Source: Candidatus Pantoea gossypiicola
Lineage (GTDB): Bacteria > Pseudomonadota > Gammaproteobacteria > Enterobacterales > Enterobacteriaceae
Reading direction: 5' to 3'
Assembly: GCF_008632075.1 (NCBI RefSeq)
Contig: NZ_VWVM01000013.1
Location: 62,001-126,000, forward strand
DNA: 64,000 nucleotides
Shown: positions 34,326 to 43,078 of the stretch, one piece after another
How positions within the stretch are numbered: the first letter of the stretch is position 1
Layout of the letters: the number at the start of each line of letters is the position of its first letter
Notes under the pieces: generated by a model
Seen by the model: only the letters and a program-made list of their open reading frames with translations
What the model was told of the DNA's origin: nothing
Databases searched by the model: none
Program-made: the position numbers and the translations under genes

Positions 34326-34946
34326 ATGAGTCGTCAACTGTTTGTTTCTCTGGATGGCCCCAAGGGAGCCGGTAAAACCACGCTGCTGGAGGCCATCACG
34401 CACGTGCTGAGGGCAGACAACATGAAAGTGATCCGACTCAGCGAGAAAAAGAGCGATCCTTTCAGGGCGGAATCCATGGCGCTGGTTAACCGGCTTGCCA
34501 GAGATCCCTCGGCAGATCTGGAATGGGACATCTGTCAGCGCTTTGCCGTCAGCCGCGCCTGGATTTCGCAGAACGTACTGGCTAAACAGCCGCAGGACAG
34601 CGTTATTCTGATGGATCGCTGGTATCCATCGGATGCCGCGTTTCGCCGGATGGTTCCTTTTACAGAGATTCTGCAGCTAAACCGTGAGCACAAGGTCCGC
34701 GCGCCAGATCTGCATGTCGGGGTGGTCACTGCACCGGAAATTTCCTGGGAAAGAGCCGCAGCCCGGTCGCGTGGACTGGGAAGTACGGTAATTTACCGAC
34801 TGGAAGAACATATCGCCTGCACCCGCGCGTTTGAACAGGAAATTGCCAGCAACGGCTGGTTTTTATGTCGCAATGAAGGGAGCATTGAAGAGGCAACGAT
34901 GCAGGTGGTGGCTGAAATTTACAGCGTGCTTATCGGACCCGAATAG
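34326..34946 (+). CDS. dTMP kinase-like nucleoside monophosphate kinase
   Basis: 206 residues. Walker A DGPKGAGKTTLLEAI is at the N-terminus; DRWYPSDAAFRRM is the DR[YW]-type motif of thymidylate kinases and RSRGLG is a LID-like segment. A cytoplasmic ATP-dependent phosphotransferase; the nucleotide specificity is unclear because the canonical FxRxPGGT lead and the usual dTMP-binding residues were not found. The chromosomal tmk is normally elsewhere, so this is an extra, diverged copy. Confidence 0.78.
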   Translation: MSRQLFVSLDGPKGAGKTTLLEAITHVLRADNMKVIRLSEKKSDPFRAESMALVNRLARDPSADLEWDICQRFAVSRAWISQNVLAKQPQDSVILMDRWYPSDAAFRRMVPFTEILQLNREHKVRAPDLHVGVVTAPEISWERAAARSRGLGSTVIYRLEEHIACTRAFEQEIASNGWFLCRNEGSIEEATMQVVAEIYSVLIGPE

Positions 34947-34984
34947 CAGAAACATAAAACTCTGTGGGCGCGTTATCCTCTCTT

Positions 34985-35008
34985 ATCCGCACATCCGCAC
35001 ATCCGCAC
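34985..35008. repeat. Tandem repeat, three copies of ATCCGCAC
   Basis: Exact 8-bp unit repeated three times with no substitutions, in the gap between the kinase and the FAD oxidoreductase. A short microsatellite of unknown effect. Confidence 0.6.
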
Positions 35009-35136
35009 ACATCGGTTGTGCAGAAGAAAACCTTTATTTTACTTGTCTGAAATCAAGATTAGTCAGATTACCGCTGGCACAGACATCCCGCTTTCCCCTA
35101 TAAAATTGCTTTATTTTTCATATAAGGCACAGGGAA

Positions 35137-36450
35137 TTGCGCTACGCGTCGATACCATTCAATCATAATCAATCGGGCTGGCCTGCGGGTGAGCACAGTT
35201 TTTCGCCACAGCCAGCGTTGCAGAGCGATATCACTGCAGACTGGGTCATCGTCGGGGCAGGATTTGCAGGCGTCGCCTTTGCGCGCCGTCTGGCGGAAAT
35301 CAATCCGAAGCTAAAAATTATTATCGTCGAGGCTCATAGCACACAGCAAAGCGCATCGGCACGTAATTCCGGGTTCGTTATCGGTCTGCCGCATAATATT
35401 GGCAGTTCAACTGCCGAATTAAAAAAGGCAAACGCATACCGGAATTTGCTTCAGGAAGGCATTCGCCAGCTGGAGCAGGTTATTTCCCGGCATCATCTTC
35501 AGTGCGACTGGGAACGGGTCGGCAAATATCACTGTCAGGCTGAACCTGGTAATGACGCTCTTTTAAAGGAGTATGCCAGTCATCTCGATCTGATGAATGA
35601 GCCGTGGCAGATGTCAGACAGCGAGGAGCTGTACCAGAAACTCGGTACACGCTTTTACAGCAAAGGGATTTATACACCGGGCTGCGTGTTGGTTAATCCG
35701 GCGCAGCTGATTGCCGGCCTGAACGCGTGTTTACCTGAGAATGTTCAGCGCTTCGATAACACACCCGTGCTGGGGATCCGTTACGGCAGCATGGCTGAAG
35801 TGCTTACACCATTTGGGGTGATCAAAACGCCAAAAGTGATGCTGGCTACCAATGCACTATCGCCGGAGCTGCGTCCGGGGCTTTCGCGTCAGGCTGCTAT
35901 GGCTACCTTCGCCAGCATCACCGATCCGCTGACGGACGAACAACTGGCTACCCTGCCCCCCATGCAGAGCTGGGGGCTCACGCCGGTTAACGCGATTGCC
36001 GGAGCGACCTTCCGTTTTACCTCAGATCGCCGTTTCCTGATTCGCCAGCATGTCATACCCGCGCTCAGGGGTCAGGTAAATGCAGCCCGGACTTATGAGG
36101 CGACCCAATTGCATGAGCACTTATTTAAGAAAGTCTATCCGACGCTGAGCAATGTGAAGATCACTCACACCTGGTCGGGCACCATCAGCGTCACGCGTAA
36201 CGGCGCGCCAGAATGGGGTATGCTGAACAAATTTCTCTGCACGGCGGGCGGCTGTAACGGTGCAGGCATTTCAAAGCAGACCGTGGCAGGCACGCTGCTG
36301 GCGGATTTCATGATGAAACAGGATAATCCGCATATTGCAGATATGCTGTCACTGGGCAAAGCGAATGTCATGCCCCCCTCGCCAGCGCTGGATATCGGCA
36401 TTGCACTGTCGCTAATGAAAGAGCGATATCTGGGCCGTAAGGAAATTTAA
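35137..36450 (+). CDS. FAD-dependent oxidoreductase (DAO family, PuuB-like)
   Basis: 437 residues. The FAD-binding GXGXXG is WVIVGAGFAGVAFARRLAE near residue 35, and SARNSGFVIG follows as in gamma-glutamylputrescine oxidase and other DAO flavoproteins. The C-terminus carries AGGCNGAGISKQTVAGTLLA, which closes over the flavin. The only start that fits is TTG at 35137 (AAGG nine bases upstream); a stop at 35101 bounds the frame. Amine or amino-acid substrate is likely; no pathway partner adjoins it. Confidence 0.83.
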   Translation: MRYASIPFNHNQSGWPAGEHSFSPQPALQSDITADWVIVGAGFAGVAFARRLAEINPKLKIIIVEAHSTQQSASARNSGFVIGLPHNIGSSTAELKKANAYRNLLQEGIRQLEQVISRHHLQCDWERVGKYHCQAEPGNDALLKEYASHLDLMNEPWQMSDSEELYQKLGTRFYSKGIYTPGCVLVNPAQLIAGLNACLPENVQRFDNTPVLGIRYGSMAEVLTPFGVIKTPKVMLATNALSPELRPGLSRQAAMATFASITDPLTDEQLATLPPMQSWGLTPVNAIAGATFRFTSDRRFLIRQHVIPALRGQVNAARTYEATQLHEHLFKKVYPTLSNVKITHTWSGTISVTRNGAPEWGMLNKFLCTAGGCNGAGISKQTVAGTLLADFMMKQDNPHIADMLSLGKANVMPPSPALDIGIALSLMKERYLGRKEI

Positions 36451-37045
36451 TTATCAGAAAAAGTGATCATAAAAGACGTGCCGGATTTTATTACTGAAGT
36501 GGTGATTTAAGACGTGCACATTGGCGGGACTTTATTAATCGCTTTTTGCACAAGAAGCGTAACAATGAACGCATGGTCACTCTTACTGCTCACTCCGGTG
36601 CGTACTGGACGTTCATTCCCGCAAACGTAGTTTATAACCCTCTATATTTACTGATTGCATCAGTGAGTATTGTAAGTCACAGTTCCAGTTAAAAATTATT
36701 TCAATAACATTAATTTTCCGACAATTGCAGTGTGCCAGATTCGAAAACCGCATTCTCTTCAAACAGACCGGCGTGATCAGCATCAAAAATTAACGACATG
36801 AACCGCACAACGTGCAGCAAAAAGTTCATTTTCAATTAACATTAGCAGGATGAAAAAATGAGCCCTGCCTGGATCTATCAGATCACTAATAATACTAAGC
36901 AAATGTTTTACGGCAGTTGTTACCATCATAACTGTCATCACCTTTCTTAACTCAAGATTGCTGGAATATAAATTTTATTAACGCTTACTGATTATTTCAG
37001 AAAGAACTTTATTGATATATTTCCGCAAGGTTATGGCATACCTTT
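36451..37045. other. Long gap before the eptA remnant
   Basis: 595 bases, AT-rich, with no supported gene; a weak repeat-like hairpin (GCTTTTTGCACAAGAAGCG) occurs near 36541-36559. Confidence 0.35.
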
Positions 37046-37320
37046 ATGCCACGATTTAATGTCAGTCAGCCCGTATTGCCCCGCGCCGCGTTCATACTGT
37101 TATTCTCACTTTATATCGCTGTTTTTCTCCATTCCGCTTTTTACAAACAGGCCTGGTCACTTATCGCGCCGGACGGGATGCGCAATATTCTTTTTTTCCT
37201 TTCCATGCCGATTGCCGCGTTGTGTGTGATAAAAGTGTAGTAACGCTGGCCTCCTTTTCTGGCTGGACAGCATAACCCTTGCGCTGTTTATCATTGTCGC
37301 TGCCATAGCCGAAATAAGCC
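37046..37320 (+). pseudogene. eptA-type phosphoethanolamine transferase, N-terminal remnant
   Basis: The 64-codon open frame reads AFILLFSLYIAVFLHSAFYK, then MRNILFFLSMPIAALCVIKV, which follows the first two membrane helices of EptA. After the stop a frame change continues FWLDSITLALFIIVAAIAEI, the third helix. The catalytic sulfatase-like domain is absent. A decayed fragment. Confidence 0.7.
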
Positions 37321-37340
37321 CGCAGGAAAGTAAACGTGAT

Positions 37341-37363
37341 AAGGCCCCCGGTTGGGGCTTTTA
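37341..37363 (+). terminator. Hairpin with T-run after the eptA remnant
   Basis: GCCCC-cggtt-GGGGC followed by TTTTAT, preceded by AAG that extends the stem. A good intrinsic terminator for whatever transcribes the eptA remnant. Confidence 0.55.
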
Positions 37364-37459
37364 TCTGGCTGGAAGCTCTCTGCAAAACGGTGCATCGCGC
37401 AGGTAAAAATAAATTATCTGCTCCGGTTATGTGTGTCTGAAAATAATCCGAGTTGCTAT

Positions 37460-38368
37460 TCACAGGTCACGTGTCAGCGCGTCGAGATTATCAGCGAGCA
37501 TATCCAGCAGGGCTCTGACATAAAGATTATTGTTTCCCTGATGCCACATCGCACTGAGCGGCAGCCCCTCAATATCTATGGCAGGCGAAAGGGTCAGATA
37601 CTTAACCCCGTCAGCATTCATATTTTTATAGGATGACGGCACCAGAGCAATGCCCAGACCGGCGGCAACAAAGCTCAGGATGGTCTGTTTCTCTTCAGCA
37701 TACTGTGCAATGACAGGTGTGCAGCCACCCGCTTTGAACACATTCATCGTGAGATCATGGCTGTGAGGCCGGGTACGCCTTTCTGGCATGATCACCGGCT
37801 CATGACAAAAATCACGGATGGTGACCTCGGAATAATTAACAAGCCGGTGATGGGCAGGAACAGCGAGCACGCAGGTTTCATTCGCGATGAAACGCGTCGT
37901 CAGCATGGCATCAACCTGTTCAGGAGGGCGTATCAGGACTACATCGAGCCACCCCGATAAAAGCCGCGGAATAAGAGTGTGAGATTTATCTTCCGTAATA
38001 TGGATATCCGCTTCAGGAAACTGCCTGACAAAGAGATTAATTAATTTCGGCAATAATCCTCTGGCAGCGCTGTCTATAGCGCCAATTCGCAGCGTTCTTT
38101 TCTGCGTTAATCTGTTTTTGAGGAACCGCAACCGCAGTCCATCAAAATCCGCAAGAACGGTTTTGGCCTCATTGAGGAAAGCCGCCCCTTCAGGCGTCAG
38201 CGAAACATTTCGGGTTGAACGGTTCAGCAGCCTTATTCCCAAGTCATCTTCAAGCAATCTGATGAAGCGACTCAGTGACGCAGGCATCATTTCAAGCTTA
38301 CGGGCAGCCCGTCCAAAGTGAAGCTCATCACCCAGCACAACAAAGCAACGTAACTGATTTATATCCAT
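37460..38368 (-). CDS. ttuA: LysR regulator of tartrate utilisation
   Basis: 302 residues. Residues 1-60 form the LysR winged helix (MDINQLRCFVVLGDELHFGR, then KLEMMPASLSRFIRLLEDDL); the effector-binding domain follows. It is divergent from the ttuBCD operon with a 128-bp gap, the usual arrangement of a LysR regulator and its target. The symbol rests on the match to the Agrobacterium vitis TtuA-D order. It should respond to tartrate or a catabolite. Confidence 0.8.
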   Translation of the reverse strand: MDINQLRCFVVLGDELHFGRAARKLEMMPASLSRFIRLLEDDLGIRLLNRSTRNVSLTPEGAAFLNEAKTVLADFDGLRLRFLKNRLTQKRTLRIGAIDSAARGLLPKLINLFVRQFPEADIHITEDKSHTLIPRLLSGWLDVVLIRPPEQVDAMLTTRFIANETCVLAVPAHHRLVNYSEVTIRDFCHEPVIMPERRTRPHSHDLTMNVFKAGGCTPVIAQYAEEKQTILSFVAAGLGIALVPSSYKNMNADGVKYLTLSPAIDIEGLPLSAMWHQGNNNLYVRALLDMLADNLDALTRDL

Positions 38369-38388
38369 TTTTTTACCCGAACCTGATT

Positions 38389-38405
38389 ATGCAAATTATT
38401 TGTAT
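38389..38405. promoter_or_regulatory. Candidate LysR operator in the ttuA-ttuB gap
   Basis: ATGCAAAT / ATTTGTAT, an 8-bp inverted pair with one mismatch around a single T. It is placed 21 bases upstream of the LysR gene. LysR boxes are dyads of T-N11-A shape; this one is a bit longer, so the call is cautious. Confidence 0.35.
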
Positions 38406-38496
38406 AAAGCAGTGCCGATGATAAAGCTGCTCAAAACTTCATACTGAGATTATTACAAAACAATAACAACCCTACATGACTGTGGAGCATCGCGAA

Positions 38497-39807
38497 ATGA
38501 ATAATGACCTCGAAAAAAAGGTTATGCGCAAGGTTACCCTTCGCATCATTCCTTTTATCATGCTGCTGTATTTCATCGCATTTCTGGACCGGGTGAACAT
38601 CGGTTTTGCGGCCCTGACCATGAATGAGGATCTGGGATTTTCACCTACCGTATTCGGGCTGGGCGCTGGCATTTTCTTTCTCGGTTATTTTCTGTTTGAG
38701 GTCCCGTCAAACTTAATTCTGCATAAAGTCGGTGCCCGCATCTGGATTGCCCGCGTGATGATCACCTGGGGCCTGGTTTCTGGCTGTATGGCCTTTGTGC
38801 AGGGCACAACCAGTTTTTATGTACTGCGTTTTCTGCTCGGTGTGGCAGAAGCCGGTTTTTTCCCCGGCATCATCCTCTATCTCAGCTACTGGTTCCCGGC
38901 AGCAAAACGCGCCCAGGTCACGGCGATTTTTATGGCTGCAGCGCCCCTTTCTACGGCACTCGGATCGCCCATCTCGGCGGCACTGCTGGAGATGCATGGC
39001 TTTCTGGGTTATGCCGGCTGGCAGTGGATGTTCGTCATTGAAGCGATACCGGCATTACTGCTCGGCGTAGTTGTCCTGTTCTTTCTTACCGACCGCCCGG
39101 CCAAAGCGAAATGGCTGACCGACGAAGAACGTACCTGGCTGGAAAACACCATGCGCGCCGAGGAGCAGACCCGGGCAGCTAAGCAGAGCCACACCAGCGC
39201 CTGGCAGGGACTGGCAGATAAACGCGTCCTGGCGCTGGCGCTGGTCTACTTCGGTACATCGGCCGGGTTGTACACGCTTGGGATCTGGTCACCGCAGATT
39301 ATCCGCAGCTTCGGCGCAACCTCAATGGAGACAGGCTTCCTGAACGCCTTCCCGGCTGTGATCGGTGTTATCGCCATGATCATCTGGGCGCGGCACTCTG
39401 ACCGCACCCGGGAACGCAGCTGGCACGTAATTGGTGCGTGCCTGCTGGCTGCCGTCGGACTGATTTATGCCGGTAATGTCAGCACGATTTTCACCGTCAT
39501 CATCGCCCTGACCCTTGTCACCGCAGGCATCAGTGCCTCTAAGCCCCCACTGTGGAGTATGCCAACGCTCTTCCTCAGCGGGCCGGCGGCGGCGGCGGGC
39601 ATCGCCACCATCAACTCGATTGGCAACCTCGGCGGATTTGTTGGCCCGATGATGATTGGCGTAATCCGTCAGCAGACGGGTAGCTATACCTGGGGTCTCT
39701 ACTTTGTCGCCGGATTGCTGGGGCTCTCTGCTCTGGTTGTTCTGATTCTCACTGCCAGAACCAACAAGCCGCAAACAGCCGAAATTCCTCATCCTCATAC
39801 TCATTAA
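38497..39807 (+). CDS. ttuB: MFS tartrate transporter (ACS family)
   Basis: 436 residues, twelve membrane helices. RVNIGFAALTMNEDLGFSP after helix 1 and GVAEAGFFPGIILYLSYWFP are diagnostic of the anion:cation symporters (TtuB/ExuT/YcaD-like ACS family). The ATG at 38497 has GGAG nine bases upstream; the earlier ATG at 38476 has no ribosome site. First gene of the ttuBCD operon; imports tartrate or a related hydroxy-acid. Confidence 0.87.
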   Translation: MNNDLEKKVMRKVTLRIIPFIMLLYFIAFLDRVNIGFAALTMNEDLGFSPTVFGLGAGIFFLGYFLFEVPSNLILHKVGARIWIARVMITWGLVSGCMAFVQGTTSFYVLRFLLGVAEAGFFPGIILYLSYWFPAAKRAQVTAIFMAAAPLSTALGSPISAALLEMHGFLGYAGWQWMFVIEAIPALLLGVVVLFFLTDRPAKAKWLTDEERTWLENTMRAEEQTRAAKQSHTSAWQGLADKRVLALALVYFGTSAGLYTLGIWSPQIIRSFGATSMETGFLNAFPAVIGVIAMIIWARHSDRTRERSWHVIGACLLAAVGLIYAGNVSTIFTVIIALTLVTAGISASKPPLWSMPTLFLSGPAAAAGIATINSIGNLGGFVGPMMIGVIRQQTGSYTWGLYFVAGLLGLSALVVLILTARTNKPQTAEIPHPHTH

Positions 39808-39821
39808 CTGGAGAAGTCACT

Positions 39822-40910
39822 ATGCGTAATTACAAAATTGCTGCCATCCCTGCCGACGGTATCGGTCCGGAAGTTATTTCAGCGGGAATTGAAGTTCTGC
39901 AGGCGCTGACACGCCACAATCCGCAGCTGAAGTTTGAGATCGAGACGTTTGACTGGGGCTCAGACTATTACAAGCAGCATGGCGTGATGATGCCGGAAAC
40001 CGGGCTGAATACGCTGAAGTCATTCGATGCTATTTATTTTGGCGCGGTCGGCGCACCGGATGTGCCTGACCACATTACGCTGTGGGGTCTGCGTCTGCCC
40101 ATCTGCCAGGGTTTCGATCAGTACGCCAATGTCAGACCAACCAAAATTCTGCCGGGCGTAACCTCTCCGCTGCGAAACCGCGGTCCGGGCGACCTGGACT
40201 GGGTCATTGTGCGTGAAAACTCCGAAGGTGAATATTCCGGGAATGGCGGCCGTGCACATCGTGGTTTACCGGAAGAAGTGGGCACCGAGGTGGCGATCTT
40301 TACCCGCGTTGGCGTGACGCGGATTATGCGTTATGCCTTCAGACTGGCGCAGTCCCGTCCGCGCAAACTACTGACAGTAGTGACCAAATCAAATGCCCAG
40401 CGCCACGGGATGGTGATGTGGGATGAAATTGCCGCCGAAGTGGCGCTGGAGTTCCCGGATGTACAGTGGGACAAAATGCTGGTCGATGCCATGACACACC
40501 GCATGACGCTGCATCCGCAGACGCTGGATACCATCGTTGCCACTAACCTGCACGCCGATATCCTTTCAGACCTTGCCGGTGCGCTGGCCGGTAGTCTGGG
40601 CGTTGCACCGACCGCCAATATTGATCCTGAACGCCGCTTCCCTTCCATGTTTGAACCGATCCATGGCTCTGCCTTCGATATTACAGGCAAAGGCATCGCA
40701 AACCCGATAGCCACGTTCTGGACCGCAGTACAGATGCTGGAGCATCTGGGCGAACGTGACGCCGCTGCGCTGATTATGGACAGCATCGAATATGTTTGCG
40801 AGAAAGGCATTCTGACGCCGGATGTGGGTGGCACTGCCACGACCGCTGACGTTACCCGCGCGGTCGTGCAGTTTATCGAAGCCAGCGCTGACGTTACCGA
40901 GACGGCATAA
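39822..40910 (+). CDS. ttuC: Tartrate dehydrogenase/decarboxylase (D-malate dehydrogenase)
   Basis: 362 residues of the isocitrate/isopropylmalate dehydrogenase family. IPADGIGPEVISAGIEVLQ opens the fold, DWVIVRENSEGEYSGNGG is the tartrate/malate-type substrate loop, and LHADILSDLAGALAGSLG with FEPIHGSAFDITGKG completes the metal and NAD site. It oxidises tartrate (and decarboxylates D-malate) to oxaloglycolate or hydroxypyruvate. Fourteen bases after ttuB, GGAGAAG in front. Confidence 0.9.
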   Translation: MRNYKIAAIPADGIGPEVISAGIEVLQALTRHNPQLKFEIETFDWGSDYYKQHGVMMPETGLNTLKSFDAIYFGAVGAPDVPDHITLWGLRLPICQGFDQYANVRPTKILPGVTSPLRNRGPGDLDWVIVRENSEGEYSGNGGRAHRGLPEEVGTEVAIFTRVGVTRIMRYAFRLAQSRPRKLLTVVTKSNAQRHGMVMWDEIAAEVALEFPDVQWDKMLVDAMTHRMTLHPQTLDTIVATNLHADILSDLAGALAGSLGVAPTANIDPERRFPSMFEPIHGSAFDITGKGIANPIATFWTAVQMLEHLGERDAAALIMDSIEYVCEKGILTPDVGGTATTADVTRAVVQFIEASADVTETA

Positions 40911-40912
40911 CC

Positions 40913-42172
40913 ATGAGAAATGAACAGGCCGCGACAATCCTTCGCGATATTTTTCAGCACGCTGTTGACAGCGCCCGGGCCGGACCGGTTATCCCGCCGA
41001 ACCTGCCGGAAAAACCGCGTGGCCGCTGTGTGGTGATCGGTGCCGGTAAAGCCTCAGCAGCGATGGCGGCAGCGGTCGATGCGGCCTGGCCGGATGTGGA
41101 TCTGTCAGGCGTCGTCGTGACGCGTTACGGGCACGCGGTGCCTGCCGGACGCATCCGTATTATCGAGGCGGCCCACCCGGTGTCAGATGCCATGAGCGAG
41201 ACGGCGGCGATGCTGATTGTGGAGACGTTGCGCGGGTTAACGCCGGATGATCTGGTACTGGCGTTGATTTCAGGGGGAGGATCAGCGCTGATGGTGCTGC
41301 CTGCACCGGGACTGACGCTGGCAGATAAGCAGAAGATTACCCGCGCACTGCTGCACAGCGGTGCCAGCATCAGGGAGATGAATCTGGTCCGTCGCCATCT
41401 TTCCGCAGTGAAAGGCGGCAAGCTGGCACGCCTGGCGCAGCCGGCGCGTATCGTGTCATTGATCATCAGCGATGTGCCGGGCGATGACCCGACGGACGTG
41501 GCTTCCGGTCCCACCGTTGCCGATCACAGTACGCCACCCGACGCGCTCAGGATGCTCGAACGTTACAGTATTGCGGTTCCGGAACCGGTTCGCAAAGTGC
41601 TGAACCAGCCCGCCAGTCCGGTGGAAAACGCAGTAAACAGTGAAGTCAGGCTGATCGCGACACCTGCGCTGGCGTTACAGGCGGCGGCGCAGGCCGCAAA
41701 CAGGCACGGGCTCACGCCGCTGATTCTGGGGGACGCTATTGAGGGTGAAAGCCGTGAAGTGGCGGTAGTGATGGCCGGTATCGCCAGGTCGGTGAAGCAG
41801 CATGGTCAGCCGGTTCGCGGCCCTGCGCTGCTGCTGTCGGGCGGTGAAACCACCGTGACTGTCAGGCAGGGGCAGGCTGGAAAAGGGGGGCGTAACACCG
41901 AGTTTCTGCTCAGCCTTGCCTGTGCATTGCAGGGTCAGGAGGGTATCTGGGCCGTCGCTGGTGACAGTGACGGTATTGATGGCACAGAAGATGCGGCAGG
42001 TGCGCTGGTCTTCCCGGATACACTCACACGCGGCAAACTGAGCGGCCTTAATGCGCTTGCTGCTCTCGATGGCCATGATAGTTACAGCTATTTTCACGCG
42101 CTTGATGATCTGCTGATCACCGGCCCTACGTTAACAAACGTCAACGATATCCGGGCAATCCTGATTGCGTGA
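40913..42172 (+). CDS. ttuD: Glycerate 2-kinase/hydroxypyruvate reductase (MOFRL)
   Basis: 419 residues. VVIGAGKASAAMAAAVDAAW is the glycerate-kinase type 2 opening, LVLALISGGGSALMVLPAPG and RRHLSAVKGGKLA follow, and a C-terminal MOFRL domain has AGDSDGIDGTEDAAGALV. It takes hydroxypyruvate/glycerate onward to 2-phosphoglycerate. Starts two bases after the ttuC stop, so it is coupled. Historically named hydroxypyruvate reductase; the kinase activity is the family view now. Confidence 0.88.
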   Translation: MRNEQAATILRDIFQHAVDSARAGPVIPPNLPEKPRGRCVVIGAGKASAAMAAAVDAAWPDVDLSGVVVTRYGHAVPAGRIRIIEAAHPVSDAMSETAAMLIVETLRGLTPDDLVLALISGGGSALMVLPAPGLTLADKQKITRALLHSGASIREMNLVRRHLSAVKGGKLARLAQPARIVSLIISDVPGDDPTDVASGPTVADHSTPPDALRMLERYSIAVPEPVRKVLNQPASPVENAVNSEVRLIATPALALQAAAQAANRHGLTPLILGDAIEGESREVAVVMAGIARSVKQHGQPVRGPALLLSGGETTVTVRQGQAGKGGRNTEFLLSLACALQGQEGIWAVAGDSDGIDGTEDAAGALVFPDTLTRGKLSGLNALAALDGHDSYSYFHALDDLLITGPTLTNVNDIRAILIA

Positions 42173-42174
42173 GC

Positions 42175-42210
42175 ATGTCGCTCCTCCGCGTGCCGGGGGA
42201 GCGACATTTT
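42175..42210 (+). terminator. Terminator of the ttuBCD operon
   Basis: Ten-base stem ATGTCGCTCC / GGAGCGACAT immediately after the ttuD stop, followed by TTTTAT. The first clear boundary between the tartrate operon and the leftward sigma/anti-sigma genes; a smaller hairpin CGTCC-gat-GGACG with TTTT is at 42304-42320. Confidence 0.8.
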
Positions 42211-42400
42211 ATGGGTTAACGCAGATGACTGCCCTGGCCATTCAGAAACGGGTTGGCTGACGGGCCGACTCATTGCAGCTATAAATCATAAAAACAGACT
42301 GACCGTCCGATGGACGTTTTGATCGTTGCCTGTCTACCCCTCTTCAAGGCCAAAACGTGCAATAACCGCCAGGCGGCAGATAAATCCCTGCTGATGAAGG

Positions 42401-43078
42401 TTAAAGCAGCGTAACTTTGCCCTGGAAAATCACCGGCCCGGACGGCCCGCTGAGTTTAGACCCCCCCACCGGTTCCAGACTTACCGCCAGTATGGTCTTA
42501 TTATCCAGCTCTCCGGAAGGCAACTTAAAGGCATTCCTGTCGCGGTGATCGATCAGTCCCAGTGATTGTGGCGGAGCACTGTCCTTTATGAGCCATAGCT
42601 GTAAGTTTTTATTTTCTGGCAGCGTGACGTTCAGTGCTGAGACCTGAATTAATGATGCGCTCTTGTCCAGACTCACGACAAACTGTGCATCGGGCTGCGC
42701 GCCGCTGAGAACCGCTATCGGCTGCAGATCGTGCGTCACATCAGGCTTCGTCACCCAGCTCAATATGAGGATGCCGGTCATTACCGCGGCCAGGCTCCAG
42801 CCGAGCCAGAATCCGGGATGCCACTGTTTGCGTTTTTTGCCGGGGGTGCCAGGTTTCCGGTCGAGATCCTGCGCAATCTGCGGCCAGAGTGCAGAAGGCG
42901 GTGTGATCTCCTGAGTCGTCAGATCAATGCCACTGAACGCGCTCTGCCAGCGCACCACCTCTGCGGCAAAGGCTGCATCGTCGTTAAAGCGTTTATCAAG
43001 CCGTTGCCGGGTGTCAGCGTCCGTTAGCCCCAGCACATATTCCGCGGCAGTGAGATCATCATTTTCCTGACCAGTCAT
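42401..43078 (-). CDS. RskA-like membrane anti-sigma factor
   Basis: 225 residues with a cytoplasmic N-terminal half, AEYVLGLTDADTRQRL, one membrane helix near residues 88-110 (FWLGWSLAAVMTGILILSWV) and a periplasmic C-terminal domain (NLQLWLIKDSAPPQSLGL, then GGSKLSGPSGPVIFQGKV) typical of RskA. There is no cysteine and no zinc motif (H-x3-C-x2-C), so it is not a ZAS-type. Its ATG overlaps the sigma stop by four bases, which couples the two. It should hold the sigma factor at the membrane until a signal releases it. Confidence 0.83.
   Translation of the reverse strand: MTGQENDDLTAAEYVLGLTDADTRQRLDKRFNDDAAFAAEVVRWQSAFSGIDLTTQEITPPSALWPQIAQDLDRKPGTPGKKRKQWHPGFWLGWSLAAVMTGILILSWVTKPDVTHDLQPIAVLSGAQPDAQFVVSLDKSASLIQVSALNVTLPENKNLQLWLIKDSAPPQSLGLIDHRDRNAFKLPSGELDNKTILAVSLEPVGGSKLSGPSGPVIFQGKVTLL

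Noticed and set aside
34985-35008. Three ATCCGCAC units considered as a CRISPR or iteron array
   Set aside because: Units are contiguous with no spacers, only three copies, and no rep or cas gene is near.
40331-40960. 209-codon reverse frame within ttuC
   Set aside because: Overlaps a clear dehydrogenase with all motifs; low-complexity Ser/Ala composition.
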